Shown here: piece after piece, positions 25,070-33,665 of the stretch
How positions within the stretch are numbered: position 1 is the stretch's first letter
Layout: each line of letters begins with the position of its first letter
NCBI GenBank assembly: GCA_036824465.1
Contig: DAITAC010000001.1
Coordinates: 114,743 to 178,742, forward strand
Source of the DNA: JAKOQB01 sp036824465
GTDB lineage: Bacteria > Pseudomonadota > Gammaproteobacteria > Burkholderiales > Burkholderiaceae_F
Direction: 5' to 3'
DNA length: 64,000 nucleotides
The notes under the pieces: generated by a model
What the model was told of the DNA's origin: nothing
Seen by the model: the letters and a program-made list of their open reading frames with translations, nothing else
Database searches by the model: none
Position numbers and translations under genes: made by a program

Positions 25070-26044
25070 TCAGCCGCGCAGATGGCAGGCCACCCAGTGG
25101 CCTTCACCGGTGCGCTTGAGTTGCGGCATTTCGCTGCTGCACAGCGGACGCTGCGCGATCGGGCAGCGCGTGTGGAAGGGGCAGCCGGAGGGCGGATGGA
25201 TGGGGCTCGGCACGTCGCCCTGCAGCATGACCCGTTTGCGCTTGACCTGCGGATCGGGGATCGGCACGGCAGACAGCAGCGCCTCCGTGTACGGGTGCAG
25301 CGGCTTGGTGTAGAGGTCATGCGCCAGGGCGATCTCGGCGATGCGGCCCAGGTACATCACCGCCACGCGGTCGCTGATGTGCTCCACCACGGAAAGGTCG
25401 TGCGCGATGAACAGGTACGTGAGGTTGAACTGCTGCTGCAGGTCTTCGAGCAGGTTGATCACCTGCGCCTGGATCGAGACGTCGAGCGCGGAGACCGCCT
25501 CGTCACAGACCACCAGCTTGGGCGAGACGGCGAGTGCGCGGGCGATGCCGATGCGTTGCCGCTGGCCGCCGGAGAACTCGTGCGGGTAACGGCGCATGTG
25601 GTCGGCGGATAGCCCGACCGTCTCCAGCAACTGCACGATGCGGTCTTCGAACTCGCGGCGGGTGTTGGCGAGCTTGTGGATGATCAGCGCCTCGCCGATG
25701 ATGCTGCCCACCGTCATGCGCGGGTTCAGCGACGCATACGGATCCTGGAAGATGATCTGCATGTCGCGCGCCAGGCGGCGATGCGCGGTCTTGTCGAGCG
25801 CGGTGACGTTCTCGCCGCCGAACCAGACCTCGCCGGAAGTGGGCTCGATCAGCCGCAGGATGCAGCGGCCCGTGGTCGACTTGCCGCAGCCCGATTCGCC
25901 GACCAGGCCGAGCGTTTCGCCGGCGGCCATCTCGAAGCTGACGCCGTTGACGGCGTGCACGCGGGCTACCTCGCGCCGCAGCAGTCCGCCGTGCACGGGG
26001 AAGTGCTTCACAAGGTCGATGACGCGCAGCAGTGGCTCGGTCAT
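25070..26044 (-). CDS. Peptide ABC transporter ATP-binding protein, DppF/OppF-like
   Basis: This is the second ATPase of a dipeptide/oligopeptide-type importer (324 residues). Motifs: Walker A GESGCGKST, signature FSGGQRQRIGIARAL, Walker B LVVCDEAVSALD and a C-terminal oligopeptide-transporter domain with the CPFHTRCPIAQRPLC cysteine pattern that can hold an iron-sulfur cluster. ATG 26044 overlaps the TGA of the first ATPase (ATGA). It is the last gene of the five-gene transporter. Confidence 0.94.
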   Translation of the reverse strand: MTEPLLRVIDLVKHFPVHGGLLRREVARVHAVNGVSFEMAAGETLGLVGESGCGKSTTGRCILRLIEPTSGEVWFGGENVTALDKTAHRRLARDMQIIFQDPYASLNPRMTVGSIIGEALIIHKLANTRREFEDRIVQLLETVGLSADHMRRYPHEFSGGQRQRIGIARALAVSPKLVVCDEAVSALDVSIQAQVINLLEDLQQQFNLTYLFIAHDLSVVEHISDRVAVMYLGRIAEIALAHDLYTKPLHPYTEALLSAVPIPDPQVKRKRVMLQGDVPSPIHPPSGCPFHTRCPIAQRPLCSSEMPQLKRTGEGHWVACHLRG

Positions 26045-27042
26045 TGCAGCGACGTCACATCCAGGATGCACGCCACCTTGTGCCCCGGCGCGACCTCGCG
26101 CAGCGGTGGCGTGGCGGTGGTGCAGGCCCCCCGCGCGTACTTGCAGCGGGGGGCGAAGCGGCAGCCCTCAGGGGGAGCGATCAGTTTGGGGACCACGCCG
26201 CGGATCGTTTCCAGCCGCACCTTGTGTGTGGCGGCGGTATCGATGCGCGGGATCGAGCGGATCAACCCCTGCGTGTACGGGTGGCGCGGGTTGCCGAACA
26301 GCTCCCTGACCGGCGCTTCCTCGACCACCTTGCCGGCGTACATCACCACCACGCGCTGCGCGGTCTCGGCCACTACGCCCATCGCGTGGGTGATCAGCAT
26401 GATCGCCATGCCGAACTTTGCCTTCAGTTCGCCCAGCAGATCGATGATCTGCGCCTGGATGGTCACGTCGAGCGCCGTCGTGGGCTCATCGGCGATCAGC
26501 AGCTTGGGGTTGCACGAAAGCGCCATCGCGATCATCACCCGCTGCCGCATGCCGCCGGAGAACTGGTGCGGATAGTCGTGCACGCGTCGCTCGGGCGTGG
26601 GGATGTGCACGAGCTTGAGCATCTCCGCCGCGCGTTCCATCGCCGCGCGGCGCGGCAGCTTCTCGTGCAGGCGGATCACCTCGGCGATCTGCTCGCCGAC
26701 CGTGTACACCGGGTTGAGCGAGGTCATCGGCTCCTGGAAAACGATCGCGATTTCCTTGGCGCGGATGGCGCGCATCTCGTTACTGCTCATCGGTACCAGG
26801 TCACGCCCTTGCCAGAGAATCTGCCCGGCGACGATGCGGCCGGGGGGCATCGCGATCAGCTTCAAAACCGTCATCGCGGTGACTGTCTTGCCGCAGCCCG
26901 ACTCACCGACGACACTCAACGTCTCGCCACGGTTTACGGTGAGATCCACACCATCGACGGCATGCAGCCAGCCGTCGTCGGTGTGGAAGTGCGTCTTCAG
27001 CCCGCGGATCTCCAGCAGGCGGACGTTGGTCTGCGCCTGCAC
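26041..27042 (-). CDS. Peptide ABC transporter ATP-binding protein, DppD/OppD-like
   Basis: This is the first ATPase of the importer (333 residues). Motifs: Walker A GESGCGKTV, FQEPMTSLNPVYTVGEQ (Q-loop), signature FSGGMRQRVMIAMAL, Walker B LLIADEPTTALD and C-terminal CRFAPRCKYARGAC cysteines. The start is GTG 27042, which overlaps the permease stop by one base (TAGTG); the long upstream frame is antisense of the permease. It is translationally coupled on both sides. Confidence 0.93.
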   Translation of the reverse strand: MQAQTNVRLLEIRGLKTHFHTDDGWLHAVDGVDLTVNRGETLSVVGESGCGKTVTAMTVLKLIAMPPGRIVAGQILWQGRDLVPMSSNEMRAIRAKEIAIVFQEPMTSLNPVYTVGEQIAEVIRLHEKLPRRAAMERAAEMLKLVHIPTPERRVHDYPHQFSGGMRQRVMIAMALSCNPKLLIADEPTTALDVTIQAQIIDLLGELKAKFGMAIMLITHAMGVVAETAQRVVVMYAGKVVEEAPVRELFGNPRHPYTQGLIRSIPRIDTAATHKVRLETIRGVVPKLIAPPEGCRFAPRCKYARGACTTATPPLREVAPGHKVACILDVTSLQ

Positions 27043-27974
27043 TACATCACCTTGCGCGGGTCGAGTGCGTCGCGCAGCCCGTCGCCGACGAAGTTGATGG
27101 TCAGCACGGTCAGGAAGATCGCCGCGCCGGGGAACAGCGCCCAGTGCGCGGCGATGTCGAGGTGATCCTTGCTGTCGAACAGGATGCGCCCCCAGGTCGG
27201 GATGTCCGGCGGAAACCCGAGCCCGAGGAACGACAGCGTGGATTCGGCAATGATCGCCGCCGCCACGTCGATCGTGCCCGCGACGATCACCGGGCCGAGT
27301 GAGTTGGGCAGGATGTGCCGCACCACGGTGCGCAACGGCGAGGCGCCGAGTGCGCGCGCCGCCTCGACGAATTCCTTCTCGCGCAGCGAGAAGAACTGCG
27401 CCCGCACGAGGCGGGCCACCGGCATCCAGCGGAAGCAGCCAATCACCGCGACGATGAGGATGAACACGCCGCCCTCGGGGCCGAACACGCTTTTCAGGCT
27501 GTCGCGGAACAGATAGATGATCAGCAGAAGCAGCGGCAGTTGCGGCAGCGAGAGGAACAGATCGGTCAGCCACATCAACGCCGAGTCGATGGCTCCGCGC
27601 GAGCTGCCCGCGATGGCGCCGATGAGGACCCCGAACACGATCGCCATCGTCATCGCGGCCAGCCCCACCGCCAGCGAGATACGCCCGCCGTAGAGCATGC
27701 GGGCGAGCAGGTCCTGTCCGAGATCATCGGTGCCGAGCGGATGCGCGAGCGACGGCCCTTGCAGCTGTGCCGTGAAATCGATTTCGTTGATCGGTACCTT
27801 CCACGCCAGCGGGCCAAGGACGACCAGCGCGACCAGGGTCAGCAACACGAACAGGCTCGCATACGCCACCCGGTGGCGCCTGAAACGCCGCCACGCCTCG
27901 CGCCAGGGCGAGGTGCCGCGCGCAGGAGCCCTGATGGCTCTATCGGTAGGAGATGCGGGGGTCAAGCCAGCCAT
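27042..27974 (-). CDS. Peptide ABC transporter permease, DppC/OppC-like
   Basis: This is the second membrane subunit (about 310 residues). An N-terminal OppC_N helix (VAYASLFVLLTLVALVVLGPL) precedes the PLGTDDLGQDLLARMLYGGR segment typical of DppC. About five further helices follow, and the EAA loop EAARALGASPLRTVVRHILPN contacts the ATPases. The start at ATG 27974 overlaps the upstream permease by 35 nt; an ATG at 27989 is possible. Confidence 0.93.
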   Translation of the reverse strand: MAGLTPASPTDRAIRAPARGTSPWREAWRRFRRHRVAYASLFVLLTLVALVVLGPLAWKVPINEIDFTAQLQGPSLAHPLGTDDLGQDLLARMLYGGRISLAVGLAAMTMAIVFGVLIGAIAGSSRGAIDSALMWLTDLFLSLPQLPLLLLIIYLFRDSLKSVFGPEGGVFILIVAVIGCFRWMPVARLVRAQFFSLREKEFVEAARALGASPLRTVVRHILPNSLGPVIVAGTIDVAAAIIAESTLSFLGLGFPPDIPTWGRILFDSKDHLDIAAHWALFPGAAIFLTVLTINFVGDGLRDALDPRKVM

Positions 27975-28899
27975 AGAGCAGGTCGGCAATCAGGTTGAAT
28001 GCGATCACGAGGCAGGAGAACACGAAGGTCACCGCCATGATCACCGGCGTGTCGTTGCGCAGGATCGCATCGATCAGCAGCGAACCGATGCCCGGAATGC
28101 GGAAGATCTGCTCGGTGACGATGGCACCGCCGAAGACCGCCGGCATCTGCAGCGCCACCAGCGTCACCACCGGGATCAAGGCGTTCCTCACCACGTGCTT
28201 GAGCACCACCACGCGCTCGGGCAGCCCCTTGGCGCGCGCGGTGGTCACGTAGTCGAGCCGGATCACGTCAAGCATCGCCGAGCGCACGTAGCGCGTCCAG
28301 CTGGCACCCTGGAACAGTCCAAGCACAACGATCGGCATGATCGACTGCCGGATCTGCTCGACCCACCACTGCCAGCCGGTGGTCGAAAGGTCGGCGCGGA
28401 ACACGAACGGCAGCCAGCCAAGCTTGATCGAGAAGATCAAAATCAACAGGATGCCCGTGAAGAATGTCGGCAGCGAGAAGCCGACCAGAGCCAGCGAACT
28501 GGCGAGGCGGTCGAACCAGGAGTAGGGCCGCATCGCCGAGTACACGCCTACCGGCAGCGCGATCGCCAGCGCCAGCAGCTGCGAGGCACCGATCACCGCC
28601 AGCGTGACCGGCACCCGCTGCAGGATCAGCGTGTCGACGTCGACGCGGCTGATGAACGAAAAGCCCCAGTCGCCGCGCAGCATTGCCGCGAACCAGTGGA
28701 AATAGCGCTGCCAGACCGGATCGTCCAGGCCAAACTTGGCGCGCAAGGCCATGCGCACCTCGGCCGGCACATTGGGGTTCAGCGCCAGTTCGCTGAACGG
28801 ATCCCCGGGCGCCAGCGCCAGGACGGTGAACAGCACCACGCTGATGCCCAGCAAGCTGGGCACGGCAATCAGCAGCCGCCGCAGGAGGTAGGAACCCAC
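27940..28899 (-). CDS. Peptide ABC transporter permease, DppB/OppB-like
   Basis: This is the first membrane subunit (319 residues). It begins MGSYLLRRLLIAVPSLLGIS with the first helix, then FTVLALAPGDPF, a periplasmic stretch with WQRYFHWFAAMLRGDWGFSF, and five further helices. The EAA loop is TARAKGLPERVVVLKHVVRN, followed by FRIPGIGSLLIDAI. Length and order are normal. It starts 35 nt after the binding-protein stop. Confidence 0.94.
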   Translation of the reverse strand: MGSYLLRRLLIAVPSLLGISVVLFTVLALAPGDPFSELALNPNVPAEVRMALRAKFGLDDPVWQRYFHWFAAMLRGDWGFSFISRVDVDTLILQRVPVTLAVIGASQLLALAIALPVGVYSAMRPYSWFDRLASSLALVGFSLPTFFTGILLILIFSIKLGWLPFVFRADLSTTGWQWWVEQIRQSIMPIVVLGLFQGASWTRYVRSAMLDVIRLDYVTTARAKGLPERVVVLKHVVRNALIPVVTLVALQMPAVFGGAIVTEQIFRIPGIGSLLIDAILRNDTPVIMAVTFVFSCLVIAFNLIADLLYGWLDPRISYR

Positions 28900-28934
28900 C
28901 GCCGGTGTGTTCGAGCGGTCAAGTCAGTGGGCGA

Positions 28935-30725
28935 TCAGGCCTCGCGGTACCAGTTCTGCAATTGCGAGAAGTCCAGGTCCCAGCCGGTGAGTGGCACCAT
29001 CAGCTTCAGGTTCGATCCGCGCACGCGCGGGCGGCTGATCAGCGGGATGATCACGTTGTCCTTGACCGGCAGGTCGTTCAGCCGGATGAAGAGTGCCGCT
29101 CGCTTGACCGGGTCGAGCTCACCTTCCGCCGCCGCGTAGGTCTTGTCGTAGTCCTCGCTCACCCAGCGCGTGATATTGCGGCCCTGCCACTTGTTGGCCT
29201 TTGAAGAGACCTCGCGCGACAGGTATTGGTCCATGAAGCGTTCCGGATCAGGCTGCGTCATGGTGGTCGTGTACATCTGCATGTCGCACCAGAACTTGCC
29301 GTAGGTGTCCGGGTTGGCCACGTCGGACGAAAAGAACACGCTGGCAGTGACCGACTTCAGTTCGAGATCGATGCCCGCCTTCTGGCACCCTTGCTTGATC
29401 ACCGCCTGTTCCTTCTGGCGCAGCGAATTGACCGAGGTCTGGTATACGAACTTTAGCTTCTTGCCGTCCTTCTCGCGAACGCCGTCGGCTCCTTTCTTCC
29501 AGCCCGCGGCTTCGAGGATCTGGTTGGCCTTGTCGACGTTGAACTCGAACTTCGTGTTGGGCGAGCGGAAGCGCGCCGGATTGTTCAGGAAGTTGCTGGT
29601 CGCGATTCCCGTCCGCCCGTAGATGAATTCCTGGATGCCCTTGCGGTCGGCCAGCAGGGACATGGCTTCGCGCACCGCGGGATCGGCGAACGCGAAGTGC
29701 TTCGACTTGACGTGGGCGCGCTCGCCTTCAACCTCGTTCCACGGGTCTTTGGTGTTGAGCTGGATGAATTCGATGTCGCCGCTCTGAACGATCTGCGCCC
29801 TGCCCTTGCCGCCCGCCTCCAGGCGCTTGAGCACCTCGTCCTCGACCTGCAGGTTCCAGGCGTAGTCGAATTCGCCGGTCTGCAGCACGGCGCGTGCGGC
29901 CGAGGTTGCGTCGCCGCCGCCCTTCATCTCGATCGAATCGAAGAAAGGCCGGTTGGGCATGTGGTAGTTGTTGTTGATCTCGCCGCGCACCATGTCGCCC
30001 GGTTTGAAGTCGACGAACTTGTAGGGGCCGGTGCCCACCGGCTTGAGGTTGCCGGGCGCGTCGCGCGACTTGGCGCCGATGTACGGCCCGAACACGTGCT
30101 TCGGAATAATCATTCCTTCGGCCGCGACAAAGGCGGTTGCCCAGAATGGCGTCGGTTTCGCGAAGGTCACGCGGATGGTGTGCGAATCGACCGTCGTCAC
30201 CGTGACGTCCTTGTAGACGCCAGTCGTCACCGCCGCCGTGGCCGGCTCCCGCGCATATTCCCAGGTGAAAACGCAGTCATCAGCGGTGAACGGTTGGCCG
30301 TCGTGCCAGGTGACTCCTTTTTTCAGCTTCCACGTCACGCTCTTGCCGTCGGGCGACAGGCCGCCGTTCTCGCGCGTGGGGACCTCGGCGGCAAGGATCG
30401 GCACGAGGTTGCCTTCGCCGTCCCACACCGCAAGCGACTCGTAGAAGATGCGCGAGCCTTCCTGGTCCTTTGTGCCGTTGGCAAAGTGCGGCTGCAGCAG
30501 CGTGGCGCCCTGCCACCACAGCACCTTGAGCGCGCCGCCGCCGCCGCGCTTGGAGGGCTTGTAGGCCGGGGCCGTCTGTGCCTGTGCAACGCCGGCGTGC
30601 ATCAGCATCATCGAAGCCATCGGCGCGGTCAGCCCCAGGCCGACCATCTGCTGTATGAACGAGCGTCGCGGCAAGCGGCCTTCCCGGACGTCTTCGATCA
30701 GGTGGCGCAACTCCTGTTCCCGCAT
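28935..30725 (-). CDS. Peptide ABC transporter substrate-binding protein
   Basis: This is a periplasmic binding protein (SBP family 5, 596 residues). The N-terminus has RRSFIQQMVGLGLTAPMA, a twin-arginine-like signal sequence, with cleavage probably after AQA near residue 51. The KSVTWKLKKGVTWHDGQPFTADD signature of the family is intact in pieces, as are GTGPYKFVDFKPGD and AREAM-like (VREAMSLLADRK) segments. ATG 30725 is used; an earlier in-frame start at 30761 lacks support. It precedes the two permeases and two ATPases in one run. The ligand is not evident; neighbouring deacylase and peptidase genes suggest peptides or acylated amino acids. Confidence 0.93.
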   Translation of the reverse strand: MREQELRHLIEDVREGRLPRRSFIQQMVGLGLTAPMASMMLMHAGVAQAQTAPAYKPSKRGGGGALKVLWWQGATLLQPHFANGTKDQEGSRIFYESLAVWDGEGNLVPILAAEVPTRENGGLSPDGKSVTWKLKKGVTWHDGQPFTADDCVFTWEYAREPATAAVTTGVYKDVTVTTVDSHTIRVTFAKPTPFWATAFVAAEGMIIPKHVFGPYIGAKSRDAPGNLKPVGTGPYKFVDFKPGDMVRGEINNNYHMPNRPFFDSIEMKGGGDATSAARAVLQTGEFDYAWNLQVEDEVLKRLEAGGKGRAQIVQSGDIEFIQLNTKDPWNEVEGERAHVKSKHFAFADPAVREAMSLLADRKGIQEFIYGRTGIATSNFLNNPARFRSPNTKFEFNVDKANQILEAAGWKKGADGVREKDGKKLKFVYQTSVNSLRQKEQAVIKQGCQKAGIDLELKSVTASVFFSSDVANPDTYGKFWCDMQMYTTTMTQPDPERFMDQYLSREVSSKANKWQGRNITRWVSEDYDKTYAAAEGELDPVKRAALFIRLNDLPVKDNVIIPLISRPRVRGSNLKLMVPLTGWDLDFSQLQNWYREA

Positions 30726-30844
30726 GGCGTGTCTCCTCGTATTGTCGATCGGGCCGGACATTGTGCATCAGGCGGTACGCCGATGCTATTGATCTGCAAC
30801 CGCCGCGGCGGTTGGGATCGGGACGGTCTGCTCGCGCCGCGACT

Positions 30845-31816
30845 TCAGATCGGCCGCCGACTCGGACGCGCGAGGTAGAACCACTCGTGCCCGGGCCGCG
30901 CCCCTTGGTCCGGGAAGACGATGTAATCGGCCTCGGTTGCGCGCACTTCGGTTCCATCGGCACGCCGCGCGATCAGTTCGCCTTCGGCCAGCGGGTCGAA
31001 ACTGGTCCAGTCCTTCACGAAGAGATCGCCCTCGGCGTGGCGGTCGACCACGGTGACGAGCGTGAGGCAATCGAAGGGCCTCTGCGGCGGCGCCAGCGGC
31101 AGATCAGCAATCCCCAGCAGTGCCAGCGTCTGCCGGATCGCGTGCCGCGCCACCTCGGGGCCGTTGGCGTCCTCGTGCTGGCCGCACTCGAGCGTGACCG
31201 CGTAGCCTCCCACCAAGCGCATGTACTCGGTGGTGCCGACTCCGTAGGCCGGATCTTCATTCACTGCGTCAGGCGTCAATCCGAGTCGGCGACGTCTCGC
31301 CACGCCGCCGGCGTAGGCCTCCATCCAGCCGTCCACCACGCGCCTGGCGCCGAGGTGAGCGCACAGGCGGGCCTCGTCTTCGGCATGGGCAAAGGGCTCG
31401 AGCGCGCCACGGTTGTCGGCGGGACCACGCAACACGAACGGCTCTCCCGGGCTGCGAAAGCTGTGCAGGTCGAGCAACACGTCGTTCTCGGCAAGCAGCG
31501 GACACAGCACATTGGCGATGCGGTCCTCATTGTCCTGCGGCGTCTCGGTAGGCAACAGGCGCCGGTTGAGGTTGCGATCGCCGAAACGCTCGCCCTTCGC
31601 GTAGGCAAGCGGGTTGCTCACTGGCACGAAGGTCAACGTGCCGCGCACGAGCGGCACCTCACCGCGCTCGATCTCGCCGAGCACGCGCTCGATGCCACGC
31701 GTGCCGGCGGTCTCGTTGCCGTGCACCGCCCCGGTGACGATGAGCCGCGGACCGCGCTCAAGCGCAATGAAGCGATGAATGCGCAAGTGCTGCAGGGAAG
31801 ATTGCGAACTGATCAT
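30845..31816 (-). CDS. Succinylglutamate desuccinylase/aspartoacylase-family deacylase
   Basis: This 323-residue zinc carboxypeptidase-like enzyme of the AstE/AspA group removes an acyl chain from N-acylated amino acids. Zinc ligands His32 and Glu35 (GAVHGNETAGTRG) and His118 (LLDLHSFRS) are in place, with substrate residues in GDRNLNRRLLP. ATG 31816 starts the family-like sequence; upstream frame is antisense of the M20 gene. It precedes the peptide transporter on the same strand (119 nt to the binding protein) and diverges from the M20 peptidase across 110 nt, so the three probably serve one catabolic route. Confidence 0.88.
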   Translation of the reverse strand: MISSQSSLQHLRIHRFIALERGPRLIVTGAVHGNETAGTRGIERVLGEIERGEVPLVRGTLTFVPVSNPLAYAKGERFGDRNLNRRLLPTETPQDNEDRIANVLCPLLAENDVLLDLHSFRSPGEPFVLRGPADNRGALEPFAHAEDEARLCAHLGARRVVDGWMEAYAGGVARRRRLGLTPDAVNEDPAYGVGTTEYMRLVGGYAVTLECGQHEDANGPEVARHAIRQTLALLGIADLPLAPPQRPFDCLTLVTVVDRHAEGDLFVKDWTSFDPLAEGELIARRADGTEVRATEADYIVFPDQGARPGHEWFYLARPSRRPI

Positions 31817-31926
31817 TGGGCAGACCACGGGGCACACGCGCCCGGGTTTCGGGCGCGAAGGTACGCGTAGCTCGTGTCGCGCGCAAGGAGAACCCGCGCC
31901 GCTGCGCCGCGCAGTAGCATCCGCGC

Positions 31927-33315
31927 ATGACTCGCCTCGAAGCTGCCGCCCATCGATCCGCCGAAATCGACGTCGCCGGGCTGCGCAACGCGCTGGCACG
32001 GCGCATCGCGCTGCGCACCGAAAGCCAGAACCCCGAGCGCCGGTCCGAACTGCGGCGGTATCTGATCGACGAAATCGCGCCCACGCTTGAGCGAATGGGG
32101 TTTGCGACGCAGCTTTGGGACAACGTGATCGCCGGTGGCCCACCGTTTCTCTTTGCCGAGCGCATCGAGGACCCGGAACTCACCACGGTGTTGATGTATG
32201 GCCACGGCGACGTCGTGCTGGGTTACGACGCGCAGTGGGAACAAGCGTCGTCACCGTGGGTGCTCGAGGAGCAAGGCAACCGCTGGTATGGCCGCGGCAC
32301 GGCCGACAACAAAGGGCAGCATTCCATCAACCTCGCCGCGCTCGAGCATCTGCTCAGGACGCGCGGCGCGCTGGGCTGCAACGTCAAGTGGCTGTTCGAG
32401 ATGGGCGAAGAAGTTGGCTCGCCCGGACTCCGGGCGATCTGCGAGCAGCGCAGGGCGCAACTGGCGGCCGATGTATTCATCGCCAGCGACGGGCCGCGTC
32501 TGCGCTCAGACCGGCCGACGCTGTTCCTCGGTTCGCGCGGCTGCATCAACTTCACGCTCGACTGCGCATTACGTGACGGCGCGCATCACTCGGGAAACTG
32601 GGGCGGATTGCTGGCCAATCCAGGCACGCTGCTGGCCAACGCGATCGCCTCGATGGTCGATGCACGCGGGCGCATCCTCGTCGGGGCTCTGCGACCCCCG
32701 CCGATTCCTGACAGCGTGCGACGAGCGCTTGCGACGATCGAGCCCGGCGAGCCGAATGGACCTTCCATCGATGACGATTGGGGCGAGCCGGGACTGACTG
32801 CGGCCGAACGCGTGTTCGGTTTCAACGCGCTCGAGGTGCTCGCGTTCAAGACTGGCAACCCCGAGCACCCGGTCAATGCGATTCCCCCGCGCGCGACCGC
32901 CACCCTCCAACTGCGTTTTGTTGCGGGGTGTGATCACGCTGCGTTCATCCCCGCGATTCGCGAGCACCTCGACGCACACGGTTTCGGGCAGATCACTGTC
33001 GTTCAGGACCGTGCCGAGGTCATGGCTGCCACGCGACTGGATCCGGACAACTCGTGGGCGCGCTGGGCGGCGAAGAGCATCGAACGCACCACCGGCATCG
33101 CGCCGGCGATCCTGCCCAACCTCGGCGGCTCGCTGCCGAACGATTGCTTCGCTGAGTTGCTGTGTTTGCCGACCTTGTGGGTGCCGCACTCCTATCCCGC
33201 CTGCTCTCAGCACGCCCCCGACGAACATCTGCTGGCAGATGTGGCAGAGCAAGGCCTGCGCATCATGGTGGGACTGTTCGAAGATCTGCCGCGGCGGCCG
33301 TTGCAGTCGACCTGA
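31927..33315 (+). CDS. M20-family metallopeptidase
   Basis: This 462-residue di-zinc peptidase/deacylase has metal ligands His93 (YGHGDVV), Asp127 (GRGTADNKGQ), Glu161/Glu162 (FEMGEEVGSPG, catalytic base and ligand) and Asp188 (IASDGPR), plus a C-terminal His in QHAPDEH. The dimerisation lid lies between about 200 and 330. Members cleave dipeptides or N-acyl/N-carbamoyl amino acids. It diverges from the AstE-like deacylase and peptide importer. No signal peptide, so it acts in the cytoplasm on imported substrate. Confidence 0.92.
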   Translation: MTRLEAAAHRSAEIDVAGLRNALARRIALRTESQNPERRSELRRYLIDEIAPTLERMGFATQLWDNVIAGGPPFLFAERIEDPELTTVLMYGHGDVVLGYDAQWEQASSPWVLEEQGNRWYGRGTADNKGQHSINLAALEHLLRTRGALGCNVKWLFEMGEEVGSPGLRAICEQRRAQLAADVFIASDGPRLRSDRPTLFLGSRGCINFTLDCALRDGAHHSGNWGGLLANPGTLLANAIASMVDARGRILVGALRPPPIPDSVRRALATIEPGEPNGPSIDDDWGEPGLTAAERVFGFNALEVLAFKTGNPEHPVNAIPPRATATLQLRFVAGCDHAAFIPAIREHLDAHGFGQITVVQDRAEVMAATRLDPDNSWARWAAKSIERTTGIAPAILPNLGGSLPNDCFAELLCLPTLWVPHSYPACSQHAPDEHLLADVAEQGLRIMVGLFEDLPRRPLQST

Positions 33316-33350
33316 CTGTCGATCGTATGGAAGCGCGTTGTGTGCCGTTC

Positions 33351-33410
33351 TCAGCTCATCATGCCGACCATCCATGCGACACCGAAACGATCCGTCAACA
33401 TGCCGAAGCG
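33351..33410 (-). pseudogene. C-terminal remnant of a VOC/PhnB-like protein
   Basis: The minus strand reads RFGMLTDRFGVAWMVGMMS and a stop at 33351. The pattern RFGMLTDRFGVxWMV is the characteristic end of PhnB-type vicinal-oxygen-chelate proteins. The frame upstream is open for a few codons but loses similarity, and no start exists, so only the tail of the gene remains. It lies between the M20 gene and the ahcY promoter. Confidence 0.6.
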
Positions 33411-33515
33411 CGACGAAATCGAAAATGCGAGGCTCACCTCAAGTCCGGTGCAGGTTCGCCACACGTTTGCCTACGAATTCCCTAGCTTGAGTGGGGGATT
33501 CTTGCCGATAGAGCG

Positions 33516-33546
33516 TTGGCAAAGCCCCTGCCTACCCGATTACAAT
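33516..33546 (+). promoter_or_regulatory. Candidate sigma-70 promoter of ahcY
   Basis: A near-consensus -10 TACAAT (33541-33546) has TTGGCA 19 nt upstream (33516-33521). Transcription would start near 33553, at the 5' edge of the SAH riboswitch, which is the expected geometry. The spacing is 2 nt longer than ideal. Confidence 0.55.
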
Positions 33547-33554
33547 CCGCACTC

Positions 33555-33636
33555 GCTTCGAGGAGCGTTGCGACGGGTGCTCAACCCGCCAGGCTCGAAG
33601 CGGTCGGCGCCAGCCGACATTGCCAACCGCGCTCGC
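33555..33636 (+). ncRNA. S-adenosylhomocysteine (SAH) riboswitch
   Basis: The conserved GAGGAGCGTTGCGACGGGT core and CCAGGCTCG of the SAH riboswitch are present. Pairings that I checked: TTCGAG (33557-33562) with CTCGAA (33594-33599); CGGGT (33574-33578) with ACCCG (33584-33588); GTCGGC (33603-33608) with GCCGAC (33613-33618); and the long-range GAGCG (33563-33567) with CGCTC (33630-33634). It lies 29 nt before the ahcY start, next to the AAAGGAGGG ribosome binding site. Known members turn ahcY on when SAH accumulates. Confidence 0.92.
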
Positions 33637-33665
33637 ACACCTCTTGTACGAAAGGAGGGCGCGAG

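Noticed and set aside
27697..29139. A 480-codon plus-strand frame opposite the permease genes
   Set aside because: His/Gln/Arg-rich shadow of DppB/DppC; no start signal and no family-like sequence.
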